Notes: a model not told the origin generated them from the letters alone. Shown: positions 1 to 10,363, numbered from the stretch's first letter. The stretch: DNA of 64,000 bases from Thermodesulfobium sp. 4217-1 (GCF_039822205.1 NZ_JBAGBW010000008.1:1-64000), one strand, 5' to 3'. Numbers and translations are program-made.

Positions 1-62
1 CCCAAATAATATCCAAGCTTTAAAGCTAAGGAAAAATCCATAGTGGCTGTGAAAGGATCCAA
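1..62 (-). CDS. possible start of a gene running off the left edge (partial)
   Basis: After the dgt stop the minus strand stays open to the window edge. A TTG at 62 or an ATG at 41 could start a protein, the ATG version beginning MDFSLALKLGYYL. The only ribosome-site candidate, AGGA, is too close to the TTG and too far from the ATG. The product is not recognisable, and the open stretch could be chance. Confidence 0.2.
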   Translation of the reverse strand, partial: MDPFTATMDFSLALKLGYYL

Positions 63-89
63 GATCCTACAATGACAGCTTATTCTGCA

Positions 90-1133
90 CTAAAGTGACG
101 AAGATGGGTTAAGAGGCCAGCTTGCAGGCAAGAAATTTCTCTCAAAATACAACACTATGTAAGAATCGGTCATTCCGGAAATATAATCCTTTATTGCAGT
201 ATCGACCGTTTCTGAATCAAAAACACTTTTCCCATAAACCTCTGGCAAATTTGGAATCAGACTCAAATTCGACTTTAAATATTCGATTATGAAATTAAAC
301 ATTCTCGTCACTTTTTCTTCTTCTCTTCTTAAAACTTCAGCAGAATATATCTTTTGCATCATAAAGTCTCTTAAATTTTTGATTATCTCAATAAACTTTT
401 CATTTTCAAGAAAGCCCTCTTTTTGATCAAAGCCATCAATTATCAATCTAATCAGCGTGTCTATCCTCTCACTATGAGTCTTGCCAATTTCCTTTACAAA
501 CAGGGGCAAGTCATCATATTTCAAAAGGCCAGCTCTAACAGCATCGTCAAGGTCGTGACATATATAAGAAATTTTATCGCAATATCTTACCAAGAGACCT
601 TCCTGGGTAATAGGCCGAATTTCGTCATTTATGCTGTGTCTCAAGATACCGTCTCTTGTCTCCCGAGTGAGATTTAATCCGAAACCCTTGCCATCTCTTT
701 TCTCTAGAATATCCACAACTCGTAAGCTTTGTTCCTCGTGACTAAAAGGCGGCAGCAATTTGTTCAATACGTCTTCGCCAATATGGCCAAATGGTGTATG
801 TCCTAAATCGTGACCCAGACTAATAGCCTCTACCAAATCCTCATTCAAGCTAAGGATTCTTGCACAAGTTCTTGCAATCTGAGACACCTCAAGCACGTGA
901 GTAAGTCTTGTCCTAAAGTGATCACCTTCAGGAGAGATAAATACCTGTGTCTTATGCTTCAATCGCCTAAATGCCTTTGAATGAAGAATCCTGTCCCTAT
1001 CCCTTTGAAAGGCATTTCTATACTCACACTCAGGCTCAGGAAATTGGCGACCCATAGTATTAGAACTTAGAGCCGCCAATCTTGAAAGATACTTCTTTTC
1101 TCTTTCCTCCTGGATAATTCTATTAACTAACAT
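90..1133 (-). CDS. dgt: dGTP triphosphohydrolase-like HD protein
   Basis: This 347-residue protein belongs to the cytosolic dGTPase family, which hydrolyses dNTPs to deoxynucleoside and triphosphate and so trims nucleotide pools. The metal-binding HD signature is intact: His79 (RLTHV), His108-Asp109, the GHTPFGH stretch at 111-117, and a later Asp in a CHDLDD context. The early DRDRILHS segment is also typical. Its length matches the short bacterial dGTPase-like subfamily. It lies 25 bases after ppdK on the same strand and is probably co-transcribed with it. The ATG start lacks a strong ribosome site. Substrate preference within dNTPs cannot be read from the sequence. Confidence 0.88.
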   Translation of the reverse strand: MLVNRIIQEEREKKYLSRLAALSSNTMGRQFPEPECEYRNAFQRDRDRILHSKAFRRLKHKTQVFISPEGDHFRTRLTHVLEVSQIARTCARILSLNEDLVEAISLGHDLGHTPFGHIGEDVLNKLLPPFSHEEQSLRVVDILEKRDGKGFGLNLTRETRDGILRHSINDEIRPITQEGLLVRYCDKISYICHDLDDAVRAGLLKYDDLPLFVKEIGKTHSERIDTLIRLIIDGFDQKEGFLENEKFIEIIKNLRDFMMQKIYSAEVLRREEEKVTRMFNFIIEYLKSNLSLIPNLPEVYGKSVFDSETVDTAIKDYISGMTDSYIVLYFERNFLPASWPLNPSSSL

Positions 1134-1158
1134 TTACATTTTAAGTTACAGTTAAACT

Positions 1159-3810
1159 TTATTTGTCAGATTCATATTTCATCCTTGCAAGAATAGTTGC
1201 TCTTGCTGCAGCTAGCCTTGCCACTGGCACCCTAAATGGAGAACAGCTAACATAGTTAAGGCCTATTTCATAACAAAAAGCTACAGAATCAGGATCTCCG
1301 CCATGTTCACCGCAAATACCTATCTCCAGTCCCTTGTTTGCTCGCCTGCCTCTTTCCACAGCAATTTTCATCAGTTCGCCTACCCCATCTCTATCCAAAG
1401 TCTGGAATGGGTTCACTGCCAATATGCCTCGTTCAAGATAAACTGGCAGGAACTTGCTTTCTGCATCGTCTCGGCTAAATCCGAATGTCATCTGTGTGAG
1501 ATCATTTGTGCCAAAGGAGAAAAACTTAGCGTATTGTGCTATCTCTTCAGCTCTCAGGGCAGCCCTCGGAAGCTCTATCATAGTTCCAAAAAGATATGGT
1601 ATTTGAACGCCCTGTTCTGAGAGAACTTCTTTTACAACTTCATCAAGTTTTTCTCTAACCAGCTTTATTTCGTTTACGTGGCCTACAAGAGGAACCATAA
1701 TCTCCGGGAATACCAATCCGCCTTCTTTTATAACCATTGATGCAGCTTCCAATATAGCCCTAACTTGCATCTCGTTTATCTCAGGATAGACAAGTCCCAG
1801 CCTGCAACCTCTAAAGCCCATCATTGGATTGGATTCTTTCAGAGCCTCTGCCCTTCTTAGCAGCCTCTTTTTCTTCTCCAATAGGTCTTTTTCACCGTTT
1901 TTCTCATGTTGGGCAATCTCCTCTTTCAAGATCTCCCTCTTTGGCAAAAATTCGTGAAGAGGCGGATCAAGAAGTCTGATTATTACAGGGTATCCCTTCA
2001 TTTCTTTAAATATTCCATAAAAATCTTCTCTTTGCATAGGCAAAATCTTTTCAAGCGCTGCTTTTCTCTCTTCAATAGTCTCAGCTACAATCATTTCCTG
2101 CATAGCAGGGAGCCTATCCTGAGCCATAAACATATGTTCAGTTCTACAAAGTCCTATTCCCTTTGCGCCAAATTCATAGCTCCTTCTTGCATCCTCTGGA
2201 GTATCTGCGTTCGAGCGAACCTGAATCTTTGCTATCTTATCCGACAAAGTTAGCAAGTCTTTAAGGTCTTCGCTCAATTCTGGCATTACAAGAGGTGCAA
2301 TACCCTTGAAAATATTGCCAGAAGTCCCATCTATCGTTAAGATATCAAATTCCTTAACAGTCTCGCCGTTTACAGTGAAAAGTCTTTGTTTTAGATCTAT
2401 CTTGACTGACTCAGCTCCTACTATAGCGGGCTTTCCCATGCCCCTTGCCACCACAGCAGCGTGGCTGGTCATACCGCCTCTTGCTGTAAGGACTCCCCTT
2501 GCAGCAGCCAATCCATGTATGTCGTCAGGAACGGTTTCAGATCTTACAAGTATTACATCTTCCTCGCTCATCTTCGCAGCCAGATCGGCATCAAAAACGA
2601 CCTTACCAGTTGCGGCTCCTGGCGATGCTCCCAAACCCTTTGCTATGCTCTGTAGTTTCGAAGACACGTCAATCCTTGGGTGTAGCAGAAAATCTACCTG
2701 TGAAGGGTCGACTCTCAGAATCGCCTCTTCTTCATCTATCATGCCCTCTTTCAGAAATTCCATAGCCAGCTTTACAGCAGCTCCCGGAGTTCTTTTGCCA
2801 GTCCTTACCTGCAGCATATAAAGCTTTCCCTTTTCTATAGTAAACTCTATGTCCTGCATGTCCTTGTAGTGATCCTCAAGAACTTTACAGAAATTTAAAA
2901 ATTCTTCGTATACATTTGGCATCTCATCTTTTAGCTTAATAATAGGTTTAGGAGTTCTTATGCCAGCCACCACGTCCTCGCCCTGGGCATTTACGAGATA
3001 TTCGCCAAATACTCCCTTATCGCCTTTTTTCGGATCTCTCGTAAAGGCCACGCCAGTAGCGCTATCGTCTCCCATATTGCCAAAGACCATAGCAACCACG
3101 TTTACAGCCGTGCCAAGGTCATTTGCTATATTATTTATTCTCCTGTAAGTAATTGCACGTGGGGCATTCCAAGATCTAAATACAGCTTCAATTGACATCT
3201 TTAGTTGGACAAATGGATCCTGCGGAAAAACTTTTTTGGAATTTTCATATATTTTCATATACCTTTTGACAAGTTCTTTAAGATCGTCAGCGTTCAATTC
3301 GACATCGTTTTTTACGCCCTTTTTTGATTTCATATTCTCAAGCTCGTTCTCAAAAGGGTGAATTCCCATATCCAGCACAATATCACCAAACATCTGTATG
3401 AGCCTTCTGTAAGAGTCATACGCAAGCCTTGGATTATCTGATTCTTTGCTGAATAATTCTACTGTTTCATCGTTTAGGCCGATATTTAAAACGGTGTCCA
3501 TCATTCCTGGCATTGAAAACTTTGCACCAGATCTTACTGAAAAAAGAAGAGGCAATCCTGACTGGGCACCAAATTTCTTCCCAGTCTTTTCTTCGACTAT
3601 CTTGACCTTTTCAAGCACCGTAGGCCAGAGCTCTTCAATAATCTTATCCCCTTTTTCCATGTACAGATTACATACCTCAGTAGTAATAGTAAATCCAGGG
3701 GGTACAGGTAAGCCAATGTTTGTCATCTCAGCAAGGCCAGCACCTTTGCCACCTAAAAGGTCTCGCATAGAAGCGCTGCCCTCTTCAAATAAATATACCC
3801 ATTTCCCCAT
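1159..3810 (-). CDS. ppdK: pyruvate, phosphate dikinase
   Basis: PPDK reversibly converts ATP, phosphate and pyruvate to AMP, pyrophosphate and phosphoenolpyruvate. In anaerobes it links pyruvate to gluconeogenesis or works glycolytically with PPi. At 883 residues it has the usual length and order: N-terminal ATP-grasp nucleotide-binding domain, central phospho-histidine domain with GGMTSHAAVVAR (catalytic His near residue 460), and C-terminal PEP/pyruvate TIM barrel with EIGICGEHGGD (catalytic Cys near 840). The ATG has a clear AGGAGG site. The PPDK regulatory protein is directly upstream on the same strand, so activity is probably controlled by phosphorylation next to the catalytic His. The carbon-flux direction is not shown by sequence. 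Confidence 0.97.
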   Translation of the reverse strand: MGKWVYLFEEGSASMRDLLGGKGAGLAEMTNIGLPVPPGFTITTEVCNLYMEKGDKIIEELWPTVLEKVKIVEEKTGKKFGAQSGLPLLFSVRSGAKFSMPGMMDTVLNIGLNDETVELFSKESDNPRLAYDSYRRLIQMFGDIVLDMGIHPFENELENMKSKKGVKNDVELNADDLKELVKRYMKIYENSKKVFPQDPFVQLKMSIEAVFRSWNAPRAITYRRINNIANDLGTAVNVVAMVFGNMGDDSATGVAFTRDPKKGDKGVFGEYLVNAQGEDVVAGIRTPKPIIKLKDEMPNVYEEFLNFCKVLEDHYKDMQDIEFTIEKGKLYMLQVRTGKRTPGAAVKLAMEFLKEGMIDEEEAILRVDPSQVDFLLHPRIDVSSKLQSIAKGLGASPGAATGKVVFDADLAAKMSEEDVILVRSETVPDDIHGLAAARGVLTARGGMTSHAAVVARGMGKPAIVGAESVKIDLKQRLFTVNGETVKEFDILTIDGTSGNIFKGIAPLVMPELSEDLKDLLTLSDKIAKIQVRSNADTPEDARRSYEFGAKGIGLCRTEHMFMAQDRLPAMQEMIVAETIEERKAALEKILPMQREDFYGIFKEMKGYPVIIRLLDPPLHEFLPKREILKEEIAQHEKNGEKDLLEKKKRLLRRAEALKESNPMMGFRGCRLGLVYPEINEMQVRAILEAASMVIKEGGLVFPEIMVPLVGHVNEIKLVREKLDEVVKEVLSEQGVQIPYLFGTMIELPRAALRAEEIAQYAKFFSFGTNDLTQMTFGFSRDDAESKFLPVYLERGILAVNPFQTLDRDGVGELMKIAVERGRRANKGLEIGICGEHGGDPDSVAFCYEIGLNYVSCSPFRVPVARLAAARATILARMKYESDK

Positions 3811-3896
3811 AGTCTCTCCTCCTAAAAAAGATAAAATTTTAAGCCTTTTCCTTACAATAGCTAACTTAATTTTAGCACAAAGAAAATATTCTAAAT

Positions 3897-4709
3897 TTAA
3901 GAAATCCTATTATTGCTTATGATATTTAATATTTCTGTGGCAGTTTCTTCCACCGCTTTATTTGTAGCATCCACAATTCTGCAGCCAATTTTTTTCATAA
4001 TATTATTTGAGTAAAATAACTCTTCTTCCACAAACCGCATATCCATATATGCCTTCATACCTGTAATGCCCATCTTCTCCAACCTCTTTGCCCTTATAGC
4101 AGCCAGGGCGCTCGGTTCAATAGTTAGGCCTATTATCTTCTCTCTGGGCAATTCGAACAGCACGTCTGGAGGATCTATGCCCAAAACCAAAGGTATATTT
4201 GCGACCTTATACCCCTGATGTGCCATATACATTGAAAGTGGAGTCTTAGATGTTCTTGATACGCCTATCAGAATTAGATCTGCTTTTAGCAAATCGCCAA
4301 TGTTTGCCCTTCCGTCATCACACCTTACAGCAAATTCTATAGCCTCTACTCTACTAAAATACAAAGTATCAAGCTTGTGTAATATTCCAGGCTTCTCAAT
4401 TGGACTTTGTTTTGTGAACATCTTCATAGCGTCAATTGTCTGACCGAGCACGTCAATAGCCTTTATGGATCTTTTTTCTACCTCATCCCTTAACAGCGAT
4501 CTGAGCTGACTGGTTACAATAGTATAAAGTATCAAGGTATTTTCTGCATCAATATTCTCTAAGATTTCAATAAGCTTTTTTTCATCGGTCACATAAGGAA
4601 TTCTCTTAATTCTAAAATCTACACCGTTATCAGGAAAAAGACTTGTAGCAGCCACTGCAACAGCCTGTGCAGTATGGCCCGTCGAATCAGATAATATAAG
4701 AATATTCAT
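3897..4709 (-). CDS. pyruvate, phosphate dikinase regulatory protein (DUF299 kinase/phosphorylase)
   Basis: The 270-residue protein is a member of the DUF299/PPRP family, bifunctional enzymes that inactivate PPDK by ADP-dependent threonine phosphorylation and reactivate it by phosphorolysis. The family P-loop is present as GVSRTSKT at residues 149-156, and the N-terminus (ILSDSTGHTA) is characteristic. PEP synthase regulators are homologous, but the adjacent ppdK makes PPDK the likely target. An 86-base gap separates it from ppdK, so both joint and separate transcription are possible. The start is ATG behind GGAGAC. Confidence 0.92.
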   Translation of the reverse strand: MNILILSDSTGHTAQAVAVAATSLFPDNGVDFRIKRIPYVTDEKKLIEILENIDAENTLILYTIVTSQLRSLLRDEVEKRSIKAIDVLGQTIDAMKMFTKQSPIEKPGILHKLDTLYFSRVEAIEFAVRCDDGRANIGDLLKADLILIGVSRTSKTPLSMYMAHQGYKVANIPLVLGIDPPDVLFELPREKIIGLTIEPSALAAIRAKRLEKMGITGMKAYMDMRFVEEELFYSNNIMKKIGCRIVDATNKAVEETATEILNIISNNRIS

Positions 4710-4735
4710 TATGTCTCCTTAAAATTTATCTAAAA

Positions 4736-6811
4736 CTATTGGTTTCTTACAATCTTTTTCCAATTCCACAGCCTAAAAAATGGCAGTGAAATTGAATTCA
4801 ATAGAGCCTTCCTGTTGTCCCTTAGTTTGCTGTCATCCACATTGACAAGAACCTTTTCAAAAAATGTGTGGACTGGGCCTGATAGGGCGACGATAATACC
4901 AAGAATCTCATCATAATTCTTATTTAATATTGCATTATCCAAGCTGCCTTTTAGATTAGAAAATCTTTCGAAAAGCTCTTTTTCCTCTTTCTCAACTAAA
5001 ATCGATGGATCGAATGAGATTATCTCTTCTTTATCTGAAATAATTCTGCCAAGGCGAATAATGGTGCTCACAATGTCAAAGAAGTCGTCCCTCTTTGACC
5101 ACTCATTTAGAACAGCCAATCTTCTCTTTGCCTTCACAGGAGATGAGGTGACATCCAGCACGGCGTCAACTAAATCATATCTATAACCCATGTCGATAAA
5201 TATTGAAGACATCCTATTTTTCATAAAGTTAATTAAGGCACTAATATCCCTTGAGGGGAGAGTGGTAATGTATGATATGGAATTTAGAGCAAAATTAAAT
5301 ATTTCTTCAAGCTCGTTTTCATATTCGCTATCCATCAGTATTCTCAAAACGCCGGCACTTGCTCTTCTTTGACCATAGGGATCCCCTGAGCCAGTTGGAG
5401 TTAAATTATTTAAAAAAGACATAAAAAGGTGATCACACTTATCAGAAAAAGAAAGAAGCTTCCCCAACAAAATTGTCGGCAATGGAGATCGCATATTTAT
5501 CGGCAGATAGTGTTCTTCTATCGCAGTGGAAATCTCAGGGTTCATCCCCTCTTTTTCAGCATAAATCCTGCCCATTATGCCCTGCAATTCTGGGAACTCG
5601 AAAACCATCTGCGTAACAAGATCGCATTTTAAGAGAGTGGAAGAATTTTTTATAAGGTCTTCGTCTAAATTTATATCAAAAAATCTATTAAAAGCAAGTG
5701 ATAGTTCTCTAATTCTAAAAGTCTTATCAAGATAGTTTCCAAGGCCCTCCAGGTATGAGATGGTACCAAGATCGTCCAATCTGTCCCTAAGCTTTTTTGT
5801 TAAGTCCTTTTTCATAAAGAACATCGCATCTGAAAGTCTTGCTTTTAAAACCTTTTCGTTTCCGGCACAAACAATCTTCGTGTCCTTGTCCACCCCATTT
5901 ATTATCCCGACAAAATTTGGCATTATTTTGTCATTTTCATCTACCACAGCAAAATATCTCTGATGCCTTGCCATAACTGTTATGAGCACTTCCTTAGGAA
6001 GTTTTAAAAAATCAGGATTGAAAGACCCTAAAAATGCCTTTGGACTCTCAACCAAAAACAATACTTCTCTGAGAAGATCTTCATCATAAACAATTTTTTT
6101 GTCCTTGCCCAGGATATTTTTAATTTCAAGATCTATGCGTTTAGCTCTTTCGTCTTGATTAAGGATAATATTTCTTTCTTTCATAATCTTAAAATAATCT
6201 TCAATTGAATTCACTTCATATTTTTCAGATGGAGTAAATCTCTCAAGATATGTAAATTCATCTGAGCTCATCTCTCCCAGGCTCAGCTTCACGGGGCCTT
6301 CGTCAGACATTGACAATATCCATCTAATGGGCCTGACAAATCTTATGCCTACACCCCATCTCATATTCTTTGGCATCTTCAACTCTGAGACTATCCTTGG
6401 CACGAGATCACGAATAACATCTGAGGCCTTTATGCCCTTATCACTTTTATAAAATGCCACATATTCGCCATTATCGGTCTTGTCAATCTCTACCTCTTCA
6501 ATAGAAATATTAAACTTTTCCACAAACTTAAATAGAGCAGGCAATGGCTTCATATCAGAATCATAAGCAAACCTTACAGGTGGACCCTTTATCTTTTGTT
6601 TCTTTACTGGAGTCGAATCTGGTAGTTGAGTTAATAAAACAATTCTTCTTGGGGTAGCATAACATTCTGTTTTTTGCTTGATCATTTCAAGATCTTCGCC
6701 ACTAAATATCTCTGATAATTTATTTAAAAAAACGTCTTTAAAGTCTGCGTAAACACTGGATGCAAAATTGAAGGGCATTTCCTCACAGCCTATTTCTAAT
6801 AAATATCTCAT
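4736..6811 (-). CDS. glyS: glycyl-tRNA synthetase beta subunit
   Basis: This is the beta chain of the bacterial alpha2beta2 glycyl-tRNA synthetase, which supplies tRNA recognition and the anticodon-binding part of the enzyme. The 691-residue length matches the family. The N-terminus MRYLLEIGCEEMP is the conserved opening, and the internal MARHQRYF and DKCDHL segments are typical. It follows glyQ by 47 bases on the minus strand, the usual alpha-beta order. AGGAAG lies rather far upstream of the ATG, so translation may depend partly on coupling. Confidence 0.96.
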   Translation of the reverse strand: MRYLLEIGCEEMPFNFASSVYADFKDVFLNKLSEIFSGEDLEMIKQKTECYATPRRIVLLTQLPDSTPVKKQKIKGPPVRFAYDSDMKPLPALFKFVEKFNISIEEVEIDKTDNGEYVAFYKSDKGIKASDVIRDLVPRIVSELKMPKNMRWGVGIRFVRPIRWILSMSDEGPVKLSLGEMSSDEFTYLERFTPSEKYEVNSIEDYFKIMKERNIILNQDERAKRIDLEIKNILGKDKKIVYDEDLLREVLFLVESPKAFLGSFNPDFLKLPKEVLITVMARHQRYFAVVDENDKIMPNFVGIINGVDKDTKIVCAGNEKVLKARLSDAMFFMKKDLTKKLRDRLDDLGTISYLEGLGNYLDKTFRIRELSLAFNRFFDINLDEDLIKNSSTLLKCDLVTQMVFEFPELQGIMGRIYAEKEGMNPEISTAIEEHYLPINMRSPLPTILLGKLLSFSDKCDHLFMSFLNNLTPTGSGDPYGQRRASAGVLRILMDSEYENELEEIFNFALNSISYITTLPSRDISALINFMKNRMSSIFIDMGYRYDLVDAVLDVTSSPVKAKRRLAVLNEWSKRDDFFDIVSTIIRLGRIISDKEEIISFDPSILVEKEEKELFERFSNLKGSLDNAILNKNYDEILGIIVALSGPVHTFFEKVLVNVDDSKLRDNRKALLNSISLPFFRLWNWKKIVRNQ

Positions 6812-6858
6812 AAAATTATCTATACTTCCTCGCTTTCTTTAGAATAGTGTTCATTAGG

Positions 6859-7740
6859 TTATGCATTTTTCTTCTTGTGCTCTATATGGTTTTCTTCAAC
6901 ATTTACCATTTTCTTAGCTACTTCTTTCGCGAGGTTTCTGACCCTTGAAATGTAGTGTGTTCTCTCCAGAACTCCAATCGCCCCTCGCGCATCAAGAAGG
7001 TTGAAGTTATGAGAACATTTTAAGACATAATCATAAGCAGGTCTAACCAAACCCAGATTTACCAATCGCAGAGCTTGTTGTTCATAATCATCAAAATGCC
7101 TTCTAAGCATTGGAACATCAGCCTCTTCAAAGTTAAACTTTGACCACTCAACTTCGCTGTTAAAGTGCACGTCACGATATGTTACCTTATCGTTCACCTT
7201 TATATCAAACACATTGTCTACATCCTGAAGATAAAGGGCTATTCTTTCGAGACCATAGGTTATCTCAAGGGAAATCGGATCAAGATCAATGCCGCCAGCC
7301 TGCTGAAAATATGTAAACTGAGTTATCTCCATACCGTCCAACCACACTTCCCAGCCAATTCCCCATGCGCCTAAGGTTGGTGATTCCCAGTCATCTTCTA
7401 CAAATCTTATATCATGTTTTTTAATATCCAGGCCAAGAGCCTCAAGACTTCTGATATATATGTCCTGAGTGAATATCGGAGCAGGTTTTAATATAACCTG
7501 AAACTGATAATAGTGCTGCAATCTATTTGGGTTCTCACCATACCTGCCATCAGTAGGTCTCCTGGATGGCTCTACATAGCAGGCATTCCAAGTGTCTCGC
7601 CCCAAAACCTTTAAAAAGGTTGATGGATTCATTGTCCCAGCACCTTTTTCCACATCATAGGGCTGAAGCATTACACAACCATTTTTTGTCCAAAAATCCT
7701 GAAGTTTTAATATAATCTGTTGAAAATTTAATTTTTTAAT
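6859..7740 (-). CDS. glyQ: glycyl-tRNA synthetase alpha subunit, probable ATT start
   Basis: The alpha chain carries the class II catalytic core that activates glycine. Recognisable elements are [20 protein letters not shown] near the N-terminus, the [17 protein letters not shown] motif and the [11 protein letters not shown] motif. The only standard in-frame start, GTG at 7749, lies inside the AGGAGGTG ribosome site itself and cannot be spaced correctly. The ATT at 7740 sits 8 bases after AGGAGG and gives [17 protein letters not shown], the normal N-terminus for the family. It begins one base after the stop of the upstream glycosyltransferase. Function is certain; the start codon is inferred. 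Confidence 0.95.
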   Translation of the reverse strand: MKKLNFQQIILKLQDFWTKNGCVMLQPYDVEKGAGTMNPSTFLKVLGRDTWNACYVEPSRRPTDGRYGENPNRLQHYYQFQVILKPAPIFTQDIYIRSLEALGLDIKKHDIRFVEDDWESPTLGAWGIGWEVWLDGMEITQFTYFQQAGGIDLDPISLEITYGLERIALYLQDVDNVFDIKVNDKVTYRDVHFNSEVEWSKFNFEEADVPMLRRHFDDYEQQALRLVNLGLVRPAYDYVLKCSHNFNLLDARGAIGVLERTHYISRVRNLAKEVAKKMVNVEENHIEHKKKNA

Positions 7741-7741
7741 C

Positions 7742-9202
7742 TCAAACACCTCCTAAACGTTTTGGGGAAACCCACATGGTAGGTTTTTTATCAAACAATA
7801 ATCTTTTAAAAACAAAAAACATTATAAACATCCAAGTCAACATATAGCAAGAAAAAAATACAGATATCAATAACCTTCTGAAAAAGCCTATTTTAAAATA
7901 ATCTTTCAGAAAATATATTGAAACTGGAAAGATTAAAAAAGAGTATGAAAAAAACATAATTAGAAAAATTATGACGTTACCCTTTCCCAATATTAACAAT
8001 CCTATTTCCTCAAATATAGAGAGTATAGCAAAAAAAGGAACTAAAAATTCCGAAATAAAAAAAAGAAAGAAGTCCAGATTAGATTTCTTTGATTCACTCA
8101 AACCTTTTGCGCAATCATCTTTTGGCTTTCTGGTAAAAGACCTCTTTATTATAAGTGCAGAATACTTAATATATCTCTTTAGCGATCCCTCAAGCCACCT
8201 AAACCGTTGCGCCCACCATGAAGAAAAATCAAAAACAGTTTGTTCATAGACAAATGGGTACTCAAGAAACACTATCTTTTTGCCATTAAAGAACAATCTG
8301 GAAGACATCTCGAGATCGTCTGTAATAGAATCTTCGTCAAACCCCCCGACATATTTCAACACATCGCTTTTGATTACCATCCCTGTCCCCCTGAGTTCGA
8401 CCGCACCACCAAAAGCATTTCTGGACTTTTGCATAAAGGAATCCAAGCACAGCTCAAGGGAAGATAGGTATGAAATTAAATTATAGTTTGGATTGGATGA
8501 AATTTTTCTCAACTGAATAGCATCAGGCTTAAATTCGCTGACAAAATTCGAAATTCTAATTAGATCGTCTTTATCAGAAAAATATGAATCTGCATCTAAC
8601 ATAACAATATGTGTGCCTGAACAAAGTTTTATGCCATCGTTTAAACTGGCTGATTTGCCAGGCTTAGAATCTTTATCTCTGTGTAAAACTTTAATTTCTC
8701 GGTAGCTATTTATATTAGAAATCTCACTTCTTTTATTATCAAATTTTTTATTATAAATAGAGACAAATTCATCTACAATTTTTCCAGTCTTATCGCTCGA
8801 TCTATCATCGACTACAACAATTTCAAAATTTCCAGCTAATCCTAAAATCTCTTTTAGAGTCTTTTCTATTACACTTTCTTCATTGTGCGCACAAATTAAA
8901 ATACTAAATTTACAATGTGAGCCATCATTTTTGCCCTTTGTTAAGTTCAAATCAAATAAATTACCAGCACTTTCAACTTTTTTAATGAGATAGGAAAGAT
9001 AGATAAAAAAGATAAAAATAAAAAATATATAAAATACTATCATTATTTCTCTTATAAAAAACCAAATTAGAAAATACAAACATACGAACACAACAGTTAG
9101 GACAGATCTGTGGGTCGCAAGATAAGAAAATATATTTGATATAACCCGTGATCTGGCTCCTATATAATTTTTGCATTCAATATCTTTGCTTTTAGAATTA
9201 AT
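7742..9202 (-). CDS. membrane glycosyltransferase family 2, probable ATT start
   Basis: This is a processive-type GT2 enzyme. After N-terminal membrane segments it has the nucleotide-sugar fold with [16 protein letters not shown], a TDDLEMS acid pair and a QRFRW motif, then C-terminal hydrophobic helices. That layout resembles poly-N-acetylglucosamine and hyaluronan-type synthases; the sugar is unknown. The first standard starts are GTG 9091 and ATG 9043, neither with a convincing ribosome site. The frame stays open upstream to ATT at 9202, 6 bases after GAGGTG, adding 37 residues that lengthen the first membrane segment. This leaves a normal 36-base gap to the next glycosyltransferase. It probably acts in surface polysaccharide synthesis. 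Confidence 0.85.
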   Translation of the reverse strand: MNSKSKDIECKNYIGARSRVISNIFSYLATHRSVLTVVFVCLYFLIWFFIREIMIVFYIFFIFIFFIYLSYLIKKVESAGNLFDLNLTKGKNDGSHCKFSILICAHNEESVIEKTLKEILGLAGNFEIVVVDDRSSDKTGKIVDEFVSIYNKKFDNKRSEISNINSYREIKVLHRDKDSKPGKSASLNDGIKLCSGTHIVMLDADSYFSDKDDLIRISNFVSEFKPDAIQLRKISSNPNYNLISYLSSLELCLDSFMQKSRNAFGGAVELRGTGMVIKSDVLKYVGGFDEDSITDDLEMSSRLFFNGKKIVFLEYPFVYEQTVFDFSSWWAQRFRWLEGSLKRYIKYSALIIKRSFTRKPKDDCAKGLSESKKSNLDFFLFFISEFLVPFFAILSIFEEIGLLILGKGNVIIFLIMFFSYSFLIFPVSIYFLKDYFKIGFFRRLLISVFFSCYMLTWMFIMFFVFKRLLFDKKPTMWVSPKRLGGV

Positions 9203-9238
9203 TATCTACACCTCACAATTTTTTAATAAAAATATTGT

Positions 9239-10363
9239 TCAAAGCCTATTATTAATTAATAATTTTCTTGAACTAACTACATTATAATAAACATTTTCCA
9301 ACATTTGCATTTGCTTAAATATATTAAAATCATCTATAATCTCTTCCCTTGATCTCTTAGAACACTCTTCTCGCATAACTCTATCCCTGTAGCTATCCAT
9401 TAATGCGCGCGAAAGCTCATCCTTTAGGTTCATAGGATCTAAAAGTATTCCAAAACCGTGCAGCGCATCCTTTGTGGCTCCTACGTCGGTAGCTATGCAC
9501 ATAACCCCAGAACTCATAGCCTCTAAGAGAGCAAGAGACAACCCCTCTATTGATGATGGTAGAACAAAAACGTCGCTGGATCTGTATATGTCTTGTTTTA
9601 AATTTAAGTCTGCCTCGCCAAAGAAAATTATGTTTTTGTGCTCAAAATCCTTTTTTAGCTTAATAAGCTCAATACCGTCGCCAACAATTAAAAGCTTAAC
9701 TCTCTCAGGAAAATTATGTTCCAAAAATGCCTCGCACAATACTCTTACATTTTTTTCAGGGCTTATTCTCCCCAAGAAAAGAAACAAAAAATCCGCCTCA
9801 AGCCTTTCTTTAAGATCGGAAAAACCTGGCGAATATCTTATCGGGTCAACCCCATTTGGTATAATCTGAAGTTTTTCTTTTTTTACGCCCTTTTCAATAA
9901 GGAATTCACTCTGCACTGATGAAAGGGTAACGATTTTGTCATAATTGTTCAGAAATGGGGCATAAACATTGTAAACGAGCTGTGAAAACACGCCCCATAA
10001 GGTTTTATTTTTGTCAAAAGGAGGATGAAATGTAGCAACCACAGGAATTTCATCAAACAGATCTGGTATAAAAAAATCTAAAAAAGACAGTGTCAAAGAT
10101 ATGTGTATACAATCTGGTTTTACCGACTTCACAATATCTTTCAATTTTTTTATCGTCGATGGCGCTATCATAATGTATGGCTGAGTCTTAAATAGATATG
10201 GTAAAAAGCTTCTGTCGGCCTCGTCTTCGCCTTCATCGAAAAGTAGAAGGTGAATGCTGTGTCCTCTTTCTTCAAGCTTTTCCTTAATTTCCTGAACATA
10301 AACCGAATTTCCATCAAGCGGGGAAAGCCTACCAAGAATCAATATTTTAAGCTTATCCAACAC
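9239..10363 (-). CDS. glycosyltransferase family 4-type (GT-B fold)
   Basis: The 374-residue protein has the retaining GT-B layout. The N-terminal half opens with KILILGRLSPLDGNSVYV, a sugar-acceptor-side Rossmann domain. The C-terminal half contains FLGRISPEKNVRVL and the donor-site signature VLPSSIEGLSLALLEAMSSG, with its conserved E-x7-E pattern. The GTG start at 10363 is chosen because GGAGG lies 6 bases upstream; longer versions overlap the MFS gene without a ribosome site. It overlaps the MFS stop by 11 bases and is followed by GT2, suggesting a three-gene polysaccharide or glycolipid unit. The acceptor is not identifiable. Confidence 0.88.
   Translation of the reverse strand: MLDKLKILILGRLSPLDGNSVYVQEIKEKLEERGHSIHLLLFDEGEDEADRSFLPYLFKTQPYIMIAPSTIKKLKDIVKSVKPDCIHISLTLSFLDFFIPDLFDEIPVVATFHPPFDKNKTLWGVFSQLVYNVYAPFLNNYDKIVTLSSVQSEFLIEKGVKKEKLQIIPNGVDPIRYSPGFSDLKERLEADFLFLFLGRISPEKNVRVLCEAFLEHNFPERVKLLIVGDGIELIKLKKDFEHKNIIFFGEADLNLKQDIYRSSDVFVLPSSIEGLSLALLEAMSSGVMCIATDVGATKDALHGFGILLDPMNLKDELSRALMDSYRDRVMREECSKRSREEIIDDFNIFKQMQMLENVYYNVVSSRKLLINNRL

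Noticed and set aside
2306-2821. 171-codon plus-strand frame opposite ppdK
   Set aside because: Serine/proline-rich translation of the complementary strand of a strongly conserved gene; no ribosome site.
9203-9238. T-box or other leader for the glyQ operon
   Set aside because: No T-box motif before GT2/glyQ; the apparent long gap is coding once the ATT start is accepted.
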